64,000 nucleotides of DNA from Haliotis asinina (GCF_037392515.1 NC_090280.1:74512504-74576503), one strand, 5' to 3'. Counted from the stretch's first letter, positions 46,801 to 59,200 are shown. Notes: generated by a model not told the origin, from the sequence alone. Program-made: numbers and translations.

Positions 46801-47378
46801 ATGCTTATGGAATCTAATGCTTTAATGCCAACTAGTATTTTGCTCATATGGAAATAATTGAACAAGTGTCATCAAAAAATGGTTTGAAATATTAGTTCAT
46901 ATTATTACATCGAAATGACAACATTTCAATAAAATATGACGTTTCAATAAAAAAGATTAACATGATGGAATTTCTTGATATAATTTCAACACTGACGCAA
47001 AAAAAATCCATTCTTGTTTAATACAAAAAGTATACCATACTGTGGATGATGTAGTGCTGAAGAGATCGTCAATATAGACATTGTAAGTATTTCGCACTGA
47101 CGGAATTAACGGTGCTTCGTTCTGTTTTTCCAGTGAACCGGGCCAAATGTTACATCAGTGGAATACGAACCAACTGTGAGCCATCTTGTGACGGACCGTG
47201 GGCATGGCATGAAGGAAAGACCATAAACGAATCAGACCCAAGATGGCATCCCGGATCGCCAGTGCCACAGCTGGCTAGAAACTGTATGGTATATAGTTGG
47301 AAGAATGGGAAATATTTGTGGGAGGATACTGCGTGTTTTGGATACGAGCATTATTTCTGCGAAATCAATCTGAATTGA
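40557..47378 (+). CDS. PAN/apple plus C-type lectin domain protein (three exons seen, 5' end missing)
   Basis: Exons 40557-40841, 43138-43320 and 47134-47378 join in phase (G+GC, C+TG). Exon one encodes a PAN/apple-like module, with CGQRCYDDKTCRSFFHEVN and CYSYRGI. Exons two and three form a C-type lectin fold: ACRDKGYKYWAKGDICYERM at the start, then a long loop with WAWHEGK, RWHPGSPVPQLARNC, WEDTACF and the final HYFCEI. The usual EPN/QPD triad is replaced and WND reads WED, so calcium-dependent sugar binding is doubtful. No signal peptide is in these exons; the phase at 40557 requires an upstream exon ending in one extra base. The second intron (about 3.8 kb) carries an antisense LINE relic. 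Probably a secreted recognition or mucus-type lectin, inferred from family only. Confidence 0.75.
41315..41522 (+). mobile_element. Dispersed SINE-like repeat, family III
   Basis: Landmarks GTCGTAAGAGGCGACTAATG, GTCATCGGTTCCCATTTGCG and CCGCCACTATGTGGCTGGAA. Lectin gene intron 1. Confidence 0.68.
42540..42695 (+). mobile_element. Dispersed SINE-like repeat, family III, diverged
   Basis: Landmarks GGCCACTAACGGGATTTGGG and GATCGATGCACATGTTGTTG. The tail is lost. Confidence 0.5.
42818..43095 (+). mobile_element. Dispersed SINE-like repeat, family III, near full length
   Basis: The fullest copy: CGTGAAGGTCCCGGGGTAGA, a duplicated GTCGTAAGAGGCGACT block, GACTCGATTATTTACAGACC and the tail AACTAAACTCACTCACTCAC. 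It ends about 40 bp before the lectin exon at 43138. Confidence 0.75.
43138..43320 (+). CDS. Lectin gene, C-type lectin domain, first part
   Basis: Acceptor ATTTTAG, donor GTAAGT. Contains the first conserved cysteines and the hydrophobic core sequence CVDIDGTLFSINTEQKHLF, the alpha-1/beta-1 area of the lectin fold. A SINE-type repeat ends only about 40 bp before the acceptor. Confidence 0.75.
43358..43575 (-). mobile_element. Dispersed SINE-like repeat, family III, reverse
   Basis: Reverse copy with GAGTTTAGTTTTACGCCATA tail, GGACCTGACAATCCAGTGAT and CCCAATCCCGGAAGTCGACT. Confidence 0.65.
43598..43757 (-). mobile_element. tRNA-derived SINE, family I, reverse
   Basis: Reverse copy with GAATGAGTAAGGCTTTGCAA tail and a CGCTTTAACAACTAGGCTGC head. 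In lectin gene intron 2. Confidence 0.6.
44774..45840 (-). pseudogene. Decayed non-LTR retrotransposon reverse transcriptase (antisense)
   Basis: Three minus-strand pieces lie in the order of an RT. At 45840-45580 is a fingers region (GLVAPLLQKGRYDCMENYRA, compare the NYR motif of LINE RTs). At 45376-45110 is the catalytic region, where LFLNADGLFTC stands where LFADDL is expected. At 44968-44774 is a C-terminal piece (YCKIKPILLCGDF). Stops and frameshifts separate them. It lies in an intron of the lectin gene. Confidence 0.65.
46421..46564 (+). pseudogene. C-terminal fragment of a LINE reverse transcriptase
   Basis: Reads AAASKRHDVPEYLKSSSSLT and then SLQSQLKTHLFLHYYF before a stop. This is the widely shared C-terminal pattern of non-LTR RT proteins (xLPxxLRxSxSLxxFKxxLKTHLF). 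It is only about 47 codons long and is presumably 5'-truncated. Confidence 0.6.
47134..47378 (+). CDS. Lectin gene, C-type lectin domain, second part and stop
   Basis: Acceptor TTTTTCCAG; stop TGA 47376-47378. Holds the long-loop region and the final cysteine pair (RNCMVY ... DTACF ... FCEI) of a C-type lectin domain. Confidence 0.82.
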
Positions 47379-47539
47379 CATGCAACAACAAAGTGGTACT
47401 CTTATTGTCACCAATTTTATCATCAACTTTACATTAAGGCCTCTCTGTCCTTTTAATACTCCTTTTACTCCTGGATCCTTTTAACTTGCGCTTGGTTGCG
47501 GTTCCTATGTATCAAAGTGTTTTTATTTAATTTTTGTGT

Positions 47540-47640
47540 GTTTGGTTTGGGGGATTTTTTTGCTTTTTTTTGTTTTGTTTTTTGTTTTTTGTTTTGTTGT
47601 TGTTTTAGTATTTAGTATTTAGTATTAGTATTTATGGGTT
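47540..47640. repeat. T/G-rich low-complexity tract
   Basis: Runs of TTTTTTG and TTGTTG followed by repeated TAGTATT, in the 3' flank of the lectin gene. Confidence 0.7.
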
Positions 47641-49116
47641 GTTAGGTTGTGAATGTTTATTTGTTTGCCGTTAAACGGCACTCTCGGCAATTATGTAATC
47701 TGTTGAAACCTTTCCAACAATTACACTGGATGCTGAGCATGTCTCTCAGCTGTATTCAAGTTACATGACGGCGGCTGGTATCTAGTCGTACACTGGACCA
47801 GAAGACAACAACAAAAGTATTGTCTCAATTTTCCCCGTCGCGCTGTGTAAATGTATGTTTCGTTGGTTTGCCTAAGGTCACATACAGCAAATATGCAAAC
47901 CGTGCGGACGCGGTCTGTAAATATTCGAGAATGCATCAGATAATCCAGTGATCAGCAGCATGCGCTACGATCTAAACACTTTGATCCGGTGATATAACGA
48001 AAAAGAAATCAAGACACTTCGTATCAGACCTGTACATAATTGGATAAAGCAATTGTGCTTTATATTGAAATCAAGACACTTATACGACACCTCGTAATAG
48101 ATATGTACATAACTGAGTAAAATGTTGTGTGTTATACTGAAATCAAGACTCTTATAAGTCATTTCGTAAAAGCTTAGTGCCTAACAGAATAATACAACTG
48201 TATGCTACCATGTTTTAACGTTAGTTATGAAATTTCAAGATTGAGAGTTCGCGGTAGGTTTTGTACGAGTGCGTGCAGAAATAATATGAAAATATAAACA
48301 TGTATTCCAAACCTTTTGCGCGTGAAATGTTCACTAGAATCCAGAATCGTTACAAAATTTATTGTCTTTTGTATGTTGCTGTTGCTGTACGTTTTAAAAC
48401 TGAGTAGATAAAAATCTATGCGTGCAAAACACGCACGCAAAATATTGTTTGCATGTTTTTGGCGCGAAAAATACACAGGTTTATGCGTTAACGCGAATAC
48501 TGAAGATTGCATGAAGACTTGTCACACCTTGTGTCCTTGGGAAGAGTAAATAAAACTGACACCGTCATGGTTTTTTTACGTCAATTACAGTTATCAAAGT
48601 ATCAGTAGGTTTGTGTTGAGCAAGAGATTGTTGTCTTGCCACGTTTACTCACATTATTTGCTGACAACATATGTGATGCTGTTGATTAAATAAACGTTCA
48701 AAATGGATGTGTGTTAAGTTTGATTGATTTTTTTTATGAAAGATACGACACAATTAGTGCTGGATAGTTAATACAAACGATTTAAAACGAGCTTTTCCAG
48801 GCTTCATATGCTGTTCAAAGTGCACCGTCTGAATCCATTCCCCGGTATACCTCAAGCTACCTTTGAGGCGCTTGAAGGTTCATGACCACGTGAGTTATTC
48901 CATTTGGTACTCATTTTCTGGTGGGTGACCAGGGGCAATTTTAAACAAGATGAGTCAACATGTATCACACGTGCTTCGGTGAGCGGCAGGACTAATGTAC
49001 TATGACATTTCCTGAAACGTTATTGTATTTCCTTTTGAGCATTGAGTACAGGCAGGTTCGAAAAGTAATTTTGTTTTCGCTTATGCACGAGCTTTGCATA
49101 TACATACATATAGGGA

Positions 49117-49208
49117 GTGAGTGAGTGAGTTTGGTTTTACGCCGCTTTTAGCAATATTCCAGCTATATCACGGCGGGGGACACCAGAAAATGGGCCTCAC
49201 ACCGTTCA
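49117..49208 (-). mobile_element. tRNA-derived SINE, family I, reverse, 3' fragment
   Basis: A well-preserved tail and body: GTGAGTGAGTTTGGTTTTAC and ATCACGGCGGGGGACACC. It is truncated before the promoter boxes. Confidence 0.65.
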
Positions 49209-50111
49209 TACATATAGGAAACTGAGATAAACTGTAAGTAAAACTAAAAACCGTATCTATATATTACAGGAGGCAGGTCTGGCACGGGGATATTTCTTTC
49301 GTAAAATGAAATTTCACATACTAAGTGTTAATCTCGTCAAATACTTTCAGAGCTGATCGTAACCATGGAAACACTATCTGTCTCGGTGAGGATTGACAGA
49401 CGGAAATGAGACGCAACGACGAAGTGACATAGGTCCATGAGTCAAACACTTTTGTTGAAGGAACATAAGCGTTTTCAAGGTTCGACGGAACCACAAAACG
49501 GGCACCAGAGGAGAATTATTCAGGGACTAAGCTTATATGATATAACCGTGGGTTCAGCACAACAGTGTTAACTATAGCTAAAATATCACATTTTCCCAAG
49601 CATCAATTTACAAGTTTTATGAAAGGCGAAATGTAGACTTTGGTTACTCAGTGTAGGTGACAGGGGCATGAGAATGGTTACAGAGTTGAGGTATCGAGAA
49701 ATGTACGCTCGTGTCTCGTCTCTCTGACAGTTCATGAATAGCATTATATTCCTTTCCGCAAGGTCCTTTCTGGAGAGTAAAGCTTTAAATGAAGTAAGTC
49801 TGTATTTCCTCGGGATCAGGTTCATTTCCTAAACTAGGACTCCTTTTCAATTCAAAAGGAATTATTTCCCCCCGTCAAAGTTTATTCATTTAAGGTCTAG
49901 CGTTAGTCTCACTCGGTTCTTGCATCAAAAATCTGCCATATTGATGTTGACTTACGGAGATTTAGTTTGGTATCATATATCGTATCATAGTTGCACCGAT
50001 ACTTGTGTTTGCTACCTTTCATCTATGAACAAGTTTGCATGGGCACACATGGATTAGTCACACTCAACCAAGTTACGTATGCAGTAGTTAAAGCGTTCGT
50101 TCACATTATGT

Positions 50112-50365
50112 GAGTGAGTTTTGTTTTAAACCGCACTCAGTAATGTTCCAGCTGTATGACTACGGTCGGTAAATAATCGCGTCTGTACCAGCCAACTCAA
50201 TGGGCAGCACCATGAGCATCGAGTTACATAATTGGGATACGATGACACGTGTCAACCAAGTCTGACCACCCGATCCCGTAAGTCACCTCTTACGACAAGT
50301 ATAGTCGCCTCTTATGGTAAGCATGAGTTGCTGAAGGCCTATTCTACCCCGGGACCTTCACGGGT
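50112..50365 (-). mobile_element. Dispersed SINE-like repeat, family III, reverse
   Basis: Reverse copy with CACCCGATCCCGTAAGTCAC, a duplicated CCTCTTACGACAAG/CCTCTTATGGTAAG block and CCCGGGACCTTCACGG. The same block duplication as in the 42818 copy marks a subfamily. Confidence 0.7.
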
Positions 50366-51035
50366 CCGCTTGTAGCAATATTCCAGCAATATCACATGGA
50401 GGAACACAAGACGTTGTACCTATATGAGGAATCGATGACATGTGCCAATTCAATTCACCCCATCCCGTTACTCACCTCTCTCCACAAGCATGGGTTACTG
50501 AAGATCAATTCTAATCCCGATTTTCATATGTCTTGTTCAAATCAACACACGGATTATGGTGTAGTCAAAGACGTGAAGTCATTTATGTGGTGTCCCATCA
50601 TCTGTAATCTTTCTTGCAAAAACCTTGAGCAAAAACACAGTACTTCGACGTTCGCTCAACGTTCTAGTATCACTATTATCTAGTATTTGTGACAACAATC
50701 GAAAATGAGAGATTGAAGACATTCTGCAACAGATTGTTGACTTAAATTCCTATCGTGCAACATTGATATCCAAATTGTTTCACAGTTGTTGTGCACACTC
50801 TCTGTGAACGACCCACGAACAACTGCTGAAGGTCTCGTCGGCACAGTCGGCACAGATGTAGCTTCAGGGGTAGATATTTCAGCGCGTTGTTCAAGAATTT
50901 GCCGTAGATGACATATAGTGTTGGCCATCGGCTAGAGATATGTTGGAACAGGTCTATATACAGGCGATGCACAGGGCACGGGTCGTTTTACGGATGAACG
51001 GCAGTCCACATTTGCCAGTATAGAAAGGCCTGCAC

Positions 51036-51374
51036 GTGCTGGAATCGTTGGAAGGCGTCATCAGGGATTATACGCTAATTCCATTCAGTATTATACTTGT
51101 GTGTTACTCGTTCCTTGGTGAGTTTGTTCCAAGATTGCGTGACTGGTATTGGTTGACTTTGAAGGAAACCAACGAGGCAGTGTCCGAGACTGAAGAGTTG
51201 AGAGTTGAAGAAGAGAGACGGTTGCGTGACAGAGTCCATGTAGAGTGTCTTAATCCGCTTCTGGGGCTAAGACCAGTAAGGTGGTCTGGTTTTGGTTGTA
51301 TTTTATTGGTAGTGTTTGTAATATTTATTCATTTATGGATGCTTCCAGTATCGGTGCGACGTGTTTCACCATAG
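51036..51374 (+). CDS. Hypothetical small membrane-protein frame
   Basis: A 112-codon frame with two hydrophobic segments (LIPFSIILVCYSFLGEFV and FGCILLVVFVIFIHLWML) and between them a charged helix (EELRVEEERRLRDRVHVE). A GTAAGG donor-like site at about 51279 would truncate it. There is no homologue I recognise and no promoter or poly(A) support. It could be a chance frame or one exon of a larger gene. Confidence 0.25.
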   Translation: MLESLEGVIRDYTLIPFSIILVCYSFLGEFVPRLRDWYWLTLKETNEAVSETEELRVEEERRLRDRVHVECLNPLLGLRPVRWSGFGCILLVVFVIFIHLWMLPVSVRRVSP

Positions 51375-52144
51375 ATCATCATCAATCCCAAACCCCTAAC
51401 TCCCCTACCCATAAATTATCAACGATCCCTAACACTTACCTTCAGCATTTTAATGTGCACGTGAGAGATTTGATGCCTCACATGGGTACATTGTGTGAAG
51501 CCGATTTCTGGTGATATTGCTGGAATATTGCTCAAATCGGCGGAAAAGACCAACCCATCCACTCATTCATTCCAGCCTCATCAGATGCTGTCTATTTCCG
51601 TTTTCTTGAGTGCAAAATGAAATATGTGAGAAAACTGAAATAATGAAATAATAATTTTTTTAATAGCTTGTTATTAATATATTAATCATTACTTGTTTAT
51701 TCATTTTGAAGGCGCATTTTCAATGCTACTGACCCTTTGTTGGTGAGTACCAGCTTCACAGCTTTATCATCTCGTAACAAATGAGACCATTACAAATCAC
51801 GAGAAAGAAAATTAATTCCTGGCAACAAACGCAGCAGGTGTGAGGAACGTCAACCTCCTTGACACCCTTGAGAACACATTTCCACGTGATGCAGGATGTC
51901 TAAGAATCATCCTACACGAATCTGACCTTGGTAATAAGTGTGACTGCTTCATGTTTTTATTATTATATTCACACAGATATTATGGCAATAACCATCATTA
52001 CATTGAATTTCCCCCCTCAACATTAAACATTCCAGGGCCACACTTGTACAAACAGGTTTTGTATTAAATTCTATGGGGTATTGTAATAATCATAAAATCA
52101 ACATGGATTCCAATCATCGTTACCATGTCTATACATAGCTGGAG

Positions 52145-52335
52145 CGTCCGCGAGCGAAAGGTTGTGAGTTCGGTCCCCGGACGCACCATACCAAAAGGCG
52201 TTAAAATATGGTACTTGTTGGTCCCTGCCTCGCGCTCGGCATTGATGGGTACAAGAAGGGCTGGTCAGCTCGCAGTCAGTATGATGTTGTCGTAAGTGGG
52301 GTATTCATTGTATCTAATGCATAGTATCTAATGCA
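52145..52335 (+). mobile_element. tRNA-derived SINE, family II
   Basis: Contains GTTGTGAGTTCGGTCCCCGG, which resembles a B box and T-arm, then a body CATACCAAAAGGCGTTAAAA and CGCGCTCGGCATTGATG. A related body is at about 6960-7110. Confidence 0.55.
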
Positions 52336-53022
52336 TAGTATCTCAGCTTAATCTTAAAATCAGCTTAAGTCTGGGTATTATATGCAGCCACACATATACA
52401 CGCATACACGTCGTCATATGAGTGATACCCTATATATGACTGTGACGTAACGCTTTATGATGTCAACATAAAGTTACGTCACAGTATAATCTGTAACTGT
52501 TATGACCTATTGAAATTGAAATTTCGTAGTGTGTCAATATTTTGTGGATATCGTGTTGATATCGTTCAATACCGCATCACCAATATGTATAAAATTATGT
52601 AGTCAAACCATACCGTGCAAATCCATTGTGTCTTAATGTAAGCTGTGTGTTGAAGACGAATGTATTTGCTATCAAATAGTGATGCATTCATTAAATCAGA
52701 TTACGTACATGTATGCTGTGGCGCTATTTCATGACTTCCAAAGGTTATGAGTTATGTTAGTGCATATGTAAGACCGATACTGTGACAAATTGTTTCGCCT
52801 CCAGGGTGTTCAGCTAGTGACTGTTATCTATCCACGTGACACAAGACCTTGAAACACCCAGCCAATCACTGCAGGATGGGCTTTGTCTGAAGGACATGGC
52901 CCTGTCAAATGCCAATCCACGCGATTTAAACTGTTCATTTCGTACTACCATCTACCTGTTTTCATTACCACGTGCCTACTGACGCTGATAAGGGCTTTTT
53001 TAAGCGGGGTGCGGGATCACGG

Positions 53023-53028
53023 TATAAA
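53023..53028 (+). promoter_or_regulatory. TATA box of the lipid transfer protein gene
   Basis: TATAAA in the context GGTATAAAGC, about 105 bp before the ATG at 53128, so transcription would start near 53053. A CCAAT motif (GCCAATCACT) lies about 160 bp further upstream, at 52861-52870. Confidence 0.55.
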
Positions 53029-53127
53029 GCATTTGGCAAAACGTTTTACGTTACAGTGGTACTGACTAGTAGCGTCTCTACATTTCCATTCTAAGCTGCA
53101 GACATGTAAGATAGCAAAGACAGCAGA

Positions 53128-53274
53128 ATGGTCAGCTCGGACTTGTGTTTCGTTCTGCTTGTGTTGGTGTCCAGTGCCGCAGGTGCACCGTTTGAAGATG
53201 GGCACAAGCATTACTTCACCTACTTCTCCAAGTCTCAGGTTCTTGGTCTACACAACTTGTCTACGATCATTAAG
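53128..53274 (+). CDS. Lipid transfer protein exon 1: signal peptide
   Basis: Starts MVSSDLCFVLLVLVSSAAGA, a clear signal peptide, then the first N-terminal-sheet sequence YFTYFSKSQVLGLHNLSTII. This ATG gives the signal peptide directly and follows a TATA box. Donor GTAACT. Confidence 0.8.
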
Positions 53275-56200
53275 GTAACTTCTGATGGTACAAACATTAC
53301 GAAAGGAAATAACAAACATTCAGAGTTATCTTTTGAATGAGTCACAATATTAATTCCTGGCGTCATTTCTAATTTATCACATCATATTGTATTCCACCGA
53401 CTCTTTTAACTTTGTGCAAACAATTTTCGTCATACCAGTTATGTAATAACCAATGCAAAGTGCGGGAAATGTTAACAAAGTTGTTGCTGTAACAGTCTTG
53501 TATTGGATACCCACTTCATCTGGAAACGGGGTGGTGGGGTAGTCTAGTGGTTAAAGCTATCGCCAGGTACGACATAGATCGGGGCTCGACTCTCCTCCAA
53601 TGCATTGTTGGAATATTGCTATAACTTACTCTACTGCATCGCGCGATAGCCGGTCATCGTCCTGTTGAAACCTTAATTTAAACAACTATTTAATCTCGTT
53701 GCGAATGAATTATCCGCGTACTTCATCCCCTTTTGTCCTGTGTCAGACCTTGCCGTTTGCCTTGCGATACTTTAAATAACAAAACACACCTCACTTAAAC
53801 TGTTTCCCCTTTAGTTTTTGGTGATATTTAGGCTGTTGTCATATTGTATTGTAATCTATAGTCAATTTGTTTTAGATGGAATTTCTTGTAAAGTAGAATC
53901 TGTGATAATCTAGCTATTTTACTGTCCTTCGTTGACAGGTTTTTACAATTTAACATTAATTATTATGTATAAAATTAAATTAATTGTCTCCAAAATGTTG
54001 TCTCTGAAATGTTGCCAATATGACGATAAATTTTAACTCACTCACTTGATCCGTGAAGATCCGGGATAGAATACGTCTTCCGCAACCATTGCTTGCCCCA
54101 AAAGGCGACAATGCTTGTCGTAAGAGGCGACTAACGGGATTGGGTCGTTAGGCTCGCTGACTTGGTTGACACATGTCATCGGTTCCCATTTGCGCAGATA
54201 GATGTTCATGTTGTTGATCAGTGGATTTTCTTGTCCAGACTCGATTATTTACAGACCACCGCCTTATAGGACTATTGCTGAGTGCGGCGTAAAACTAAAC
54301 TCATTCAGTCATTTAACTCACTCAATCATTATAGGATGTCTGCATCATGACCGAGACAGCCTTTGGTACATTTGACATATCAGTATCCTCCTGGATACTA
54401 GTTTCACCTTGGAGATATTTTACATTCAGTTCCACGTGACCCCTGTGAACCACTCTAACGATGGCAGCATGAACCTGCTGATGGTGGACAGCTTTGTACA
54501 ACATTCTGACCAAGGATATGGTAATACATGTCTGATAATATACCCTTGGTTATATATATATGATTTGTGTTGTTTTTTTTTCAAAATAATGAATCTTGCG
54601 AAAGGTTAATATAATCTACGTTTAGCTAGGGCGTTTTTACACTATTTACGTGACCTTACATGATGCGTGTTTCATTAGATGTATATGTTCTTAATTTTGT
54701 GGTACTTGCACTTTCCGGCAAATGACGTTCATTTGATGATTGTTAATACCAAACTGATTTTTCTTCAGTGGACAACAACCCTAAACACTGGGACTTGACA
54801 AGGAAGTAAGTTGAACACCATCACTTATTTATTATTCACAATACCGTATTTACCGTTTGTCAGTGATCACATTGTGCTTATGAACGTTCGTGAAAAAGGA
54901 AACGTGAAGATTCGGGTTAGAACAGGTCTCAGCAACGCATGCTTGTCGTAGGTGGCCACTAACGGGATCGACGTTCTCGCTTTTGATCACTGGATCGTCT
55001 GGCCATGGCTCGATTATATACAGCCCGCTGTCATATGCGCTACATGCAGCCGGAAAAGCCTTAAACAACAAACATACATACATACAAAGCATTTAAATAT
55101 AGTTATTTCATAAATATTACCTCATCAAAAACTGTGCTATGTATAGCTTCCTGTTCCACGTGGGCGGGGATGGAGCAGTAACGCAGATCTTCCACCACCC
55201 GGAGGAGGATCATGAGGTGGTGACCTTGAAGAAACTACTGGCTGGAACCCTGTCCATGTATAACAAGGTATGACAGCCCCCTGTGTCCTTATTTGTACAC
55301 TGAGCGATTTGGGTCCAACTCCTCTGTAAGAATGCTGTTCTTAACTTCATGGTTTACTACATATCGCTAAAATGCGAACTAATAATAACATAAGTAACCG
55401 TATGCCTTTTGCATAGATCGATTTTCATAATGATCACTGGATCGTCTGGATCATAATATAGTTGGAATATTGCTGAGGGCGATGCTAAACAACAAACAAT
55501 GAATTAAAAGTTCTCAACCTGGGAACATAACTATACCTACGCTTCTTCAAAACGGTTTGACAGCGTCGTGTGTCATATGTCAACACTTAATCATGTTGTT
55601 TCATATTCACGTTGGTTGAAAGCGTCATACTACTAAGAATAATATCTGAACATTATGTGTTTTGGGCAAGTAGAATTCTAGTTTTGGTCATCCAATTACT
55701 TTCAGCGCTCGTCGAAGTCTAAATGGAAGTACAGGGACTTTGAGACAGACCAGCATGGTAACAAAACTTCGTTCGAGTGAGTGAGTGAGTGAGTGAGTGA
55801 GTGAGTGAGTGAGTGAGTGTAAACCCATGTAGCTTCAGAACCATTCCAGTAAAATGACAATTAAGGATTTTGTACACGGTACCAATATGGAAAATTTGGA
55901 CTACGGCTATGCAAATGACCGCATCCCATCCTTCTCAGTTTCAAAATTTAAAAGTATCTAAAAGATATGAATTAAATTGTTATTTTAGTCGCCTAAATGT
56001 TTAATCACACAAAATTGTTTTGCTTCAAAGGGAGATTATTCCACTCGTATTCCGGTAAGCGATTGCCGACCGGAAGTGTGTTGAGCAGACGACATAACAG
56101 TACAGCAGAAACACACCGCCTGCACGAAAAGGTACCAGCTCATTACCGACATCCACCCTGCCATAACTGTACCTACCTGTCCATCACTTGACCAATAAAA

Positions 56201-59200
56201 CTCTTCACATATTTCTGTATAATATTGGAATTCTTCTTCCCCAGACTGTTGAATATGACCGCAGAGGCTTCATCAAACAGATCAAGAGTAAGGACGTCAT
56301 CAGACTCAGAAACAAGCCTGCTCCGTCTCAAACGTACGTAGCGAAGTCTTTCAGAAGTATCATGGTTAGGGTTGCTACCACAATTTGAGGATTGCACCTG
56401 CTTCTTAGTCGTCTGCTGATATAGGTTACGCATGTGTTTCACTGCCATGTATTTCACATGCCGATGCGTATAGTACAATTTTGTTCGTTGATTGTACAGA
56501 ATCTATGTACATGATTACTATGGCCAAAAATTACTTTTGCTTCTCGGTTTGTAAAATTTAGATCACACATGTCAACATTTATATCACATTTTGCAGCTCC
56601 CAAGATATGGAGAATGTTGTGATAGTTTCCCCGAATACCGGAGGTGAGTATGGTTAGGCATAGTAATGAATAAAATGTTAATGACAAAACTGTCATGTCA
56701 TGATTTTGAGTTTTGTCGGTTTTTGGTACTAACAGAGTGTGGGAGATGCACGCTACAGCAGAGACTGCATCTAATTAATGGTCATAGATAAACAGCCCGT
56801 TGTATCGGGCTTTAAGGTACACGAATCATAGTCTTCGAGATATCCGAGGTTGGAGACACCGCGCAATGATGACTAAATACGCCGGGACCCAGACTTCGAC
56901 ACATCACATCTCGACTCAACAATGTTCACGTTTAATTCATAATTGTTGTAGAATTCCCTACATTGACGTCGACTGCAAGAAGCATTGTAAAGCTCACAGC
57001 TCGAAGGTAAGTCACGTAATATACATGCAAAATGAGTGTAACGGCCTATACCTAACCACATAGATTTAAATATACTTGAATTTCTATAATATATTTAAGA
57101 ACCGAAATAACGAAATGTGACCTTCACATTATCCCAGGAGACTGGCCGCCACACAGGCAATAGCGATGGAGGAATTCAAGGTTGACACACCCCAAGTGAA
57201 GACGGTGAGTCACTACGAATTAAACTGTTTCAGTAGCATGCAGTGTTTCAACACTAGTCATCCATTCCTAACCAACAGTAAACTTAGTTCTTCCTCATGT
57301 GACTCGATAAGATGAGGGATATCTTCATACTGGTGCGTGTCTTCTTATATGCAGCCGGTTCCAAAAGAGCAAACCCTGAGCGAAGTGAAAACCGTCTTCA
57401 ATAATCTGCTGGAATGCATATCATCATACAAAAACAAATGTGAGTTAAGTTAACTAAATGATTTTAAATGACAAAAATTAATAGGTAGCGTCAATTTAGC
57501 CCAAAGGGGTAAATGATAAAAGTGAATCGCTGATGACCTCATGTGTCTAAAAGGGTAAGCATGATCTGCTCTATCAGGAGCATTCGTTGTTCATACGCCT
57601 TGTCTGAAAAAGGACGGAAATCCTTGCATGACTCGATATATATGAATATTCCTGAATGGGAATAAACTGACACTGAAGAGATGGATGGTCCTGAAAATCC
57701 AGAACTACGACTGAACATAGTTTGATATTAAAGAGACTAAAGCATTGCATTGTCGTTGTAAACAGTCTTCAATTTAATAGTCAGTGAGTTGGATGATGAT
57801 GTAATTTTAGACGGTTATCACTTGTTTAACTGTAGGATATAACGTGTTGCGCGAGAACGATAACGTCCGAGAAAATAGGAATCGTTTTCATGTTGGCAAA
57901 TTCCAGTCGCAGCCAACAGGACCGTGTGTGTTGAAGACCTCATGCGTCTCTTCAACAACCTGACGCAGACAGACAGAGTCACTCTCGGCCACCAGTACCT
58001 TGCCAAATGTGCCATCAACGACACTGTGTGTAAAGATGAGAGGTACCTGTTCTTGGACATTCTGTGTCGGAGAGGAGACGAGGACTCGCAGAAACTGGTG
58101 TTGCACTATGTCCTCAACGACAAGAACGCCACCGAGGACGACCTGAGACGCCCTCTATTTCATTACGTAGCTCTCAAGAAACCAACCTCGGTATGTACAC
58201 ATATACCTATATGCCATCTACCAACCACTGGGACTCTAAATCTAATCCCTATAGCAAGTCTGAAATTCACTCTGACAATCACAGGTAAAGGCCTGACAAC
58301 GGTTTGCGGACATGACACAACAAGCATGCTCAATATGAGGATGTAAGAAGTTTCTTTTTTGTCCAGGCGGTTGGGTAACCTAGTGCTTTGGGTTTGCTTT
58401 GCGGTTGGGTAACCTAGTCTACCTTAGAAGACACGGGCTCTATTTCCCACAGGGGTATAGTGTGAAGTGCATTCCTGGCATTGCTCGAGTATTGTTAAAG
58501 CGCACTTATTGCTGAGTGAGGCGTAAAACAAAACTGACTCACTTAACTCGGTCATCTTCCAGATGTACGAAGTCTGCGTACAGACCAGTGATAACTCGTG
58601 TCACCAAGGAAACGTACATGACAAAAACTAATGCAGATTTACTGCTAAAAATGTTTGGCATTTCTCATTACGAAGTTAATACGTCATTTGTTTGTGGTCA
58701 AAATAAAAATATAATATAATATTTTGTTTCAGGAAACAGTTCTGTCAGTCGAACAACTCTGTTTCCACGGTGACTACGAACATATTCGTAAGACTTCAAG
58801 TGTTCTTGCATAGTCCGCAAAATAAAGTTACATGGAATGGTAGTCAAATCGATTGTTGTGCATCTACAAATATAATTTAAGTTTTATGTATTTACTGAGA
58901 TGTTGTTGAGGAACACTTTTCATATCAACCATCATTGTTAACTGAAGGTAATTTTGTTACCCTGGTGTTAAGATTTCAATTAAATACAGCAGAGGCTCGT
59001 CGCTTTGGAACGTTTTATGTTTATGGTATTTCTGTAGCTATCAGTCACGACTAATGCAGCCACAGACACACAAGTACATGCACGTTGCTGTTTGATCATA
59101 TTATCGAACCCATGACACATTCATCATCTCCCTAACGTCCATCATCTGTGGTTAAAATCCTGTTGTTAGAATGCAGAATGCGCGTATTAAAACACATGTA

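Larger units (their letters stand above)
47640..51030. other. Intergenic region, no supported gene
   Basis: Holds reverse SINE copies (about 49117-49208, 50112-50365, 50366-50530). A frame on the minus strand at 50928-50680 (beginning MANTICHLRQILEQRAEIST) has protein-like composition but no recognisable motif. Confidence 0.45.
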
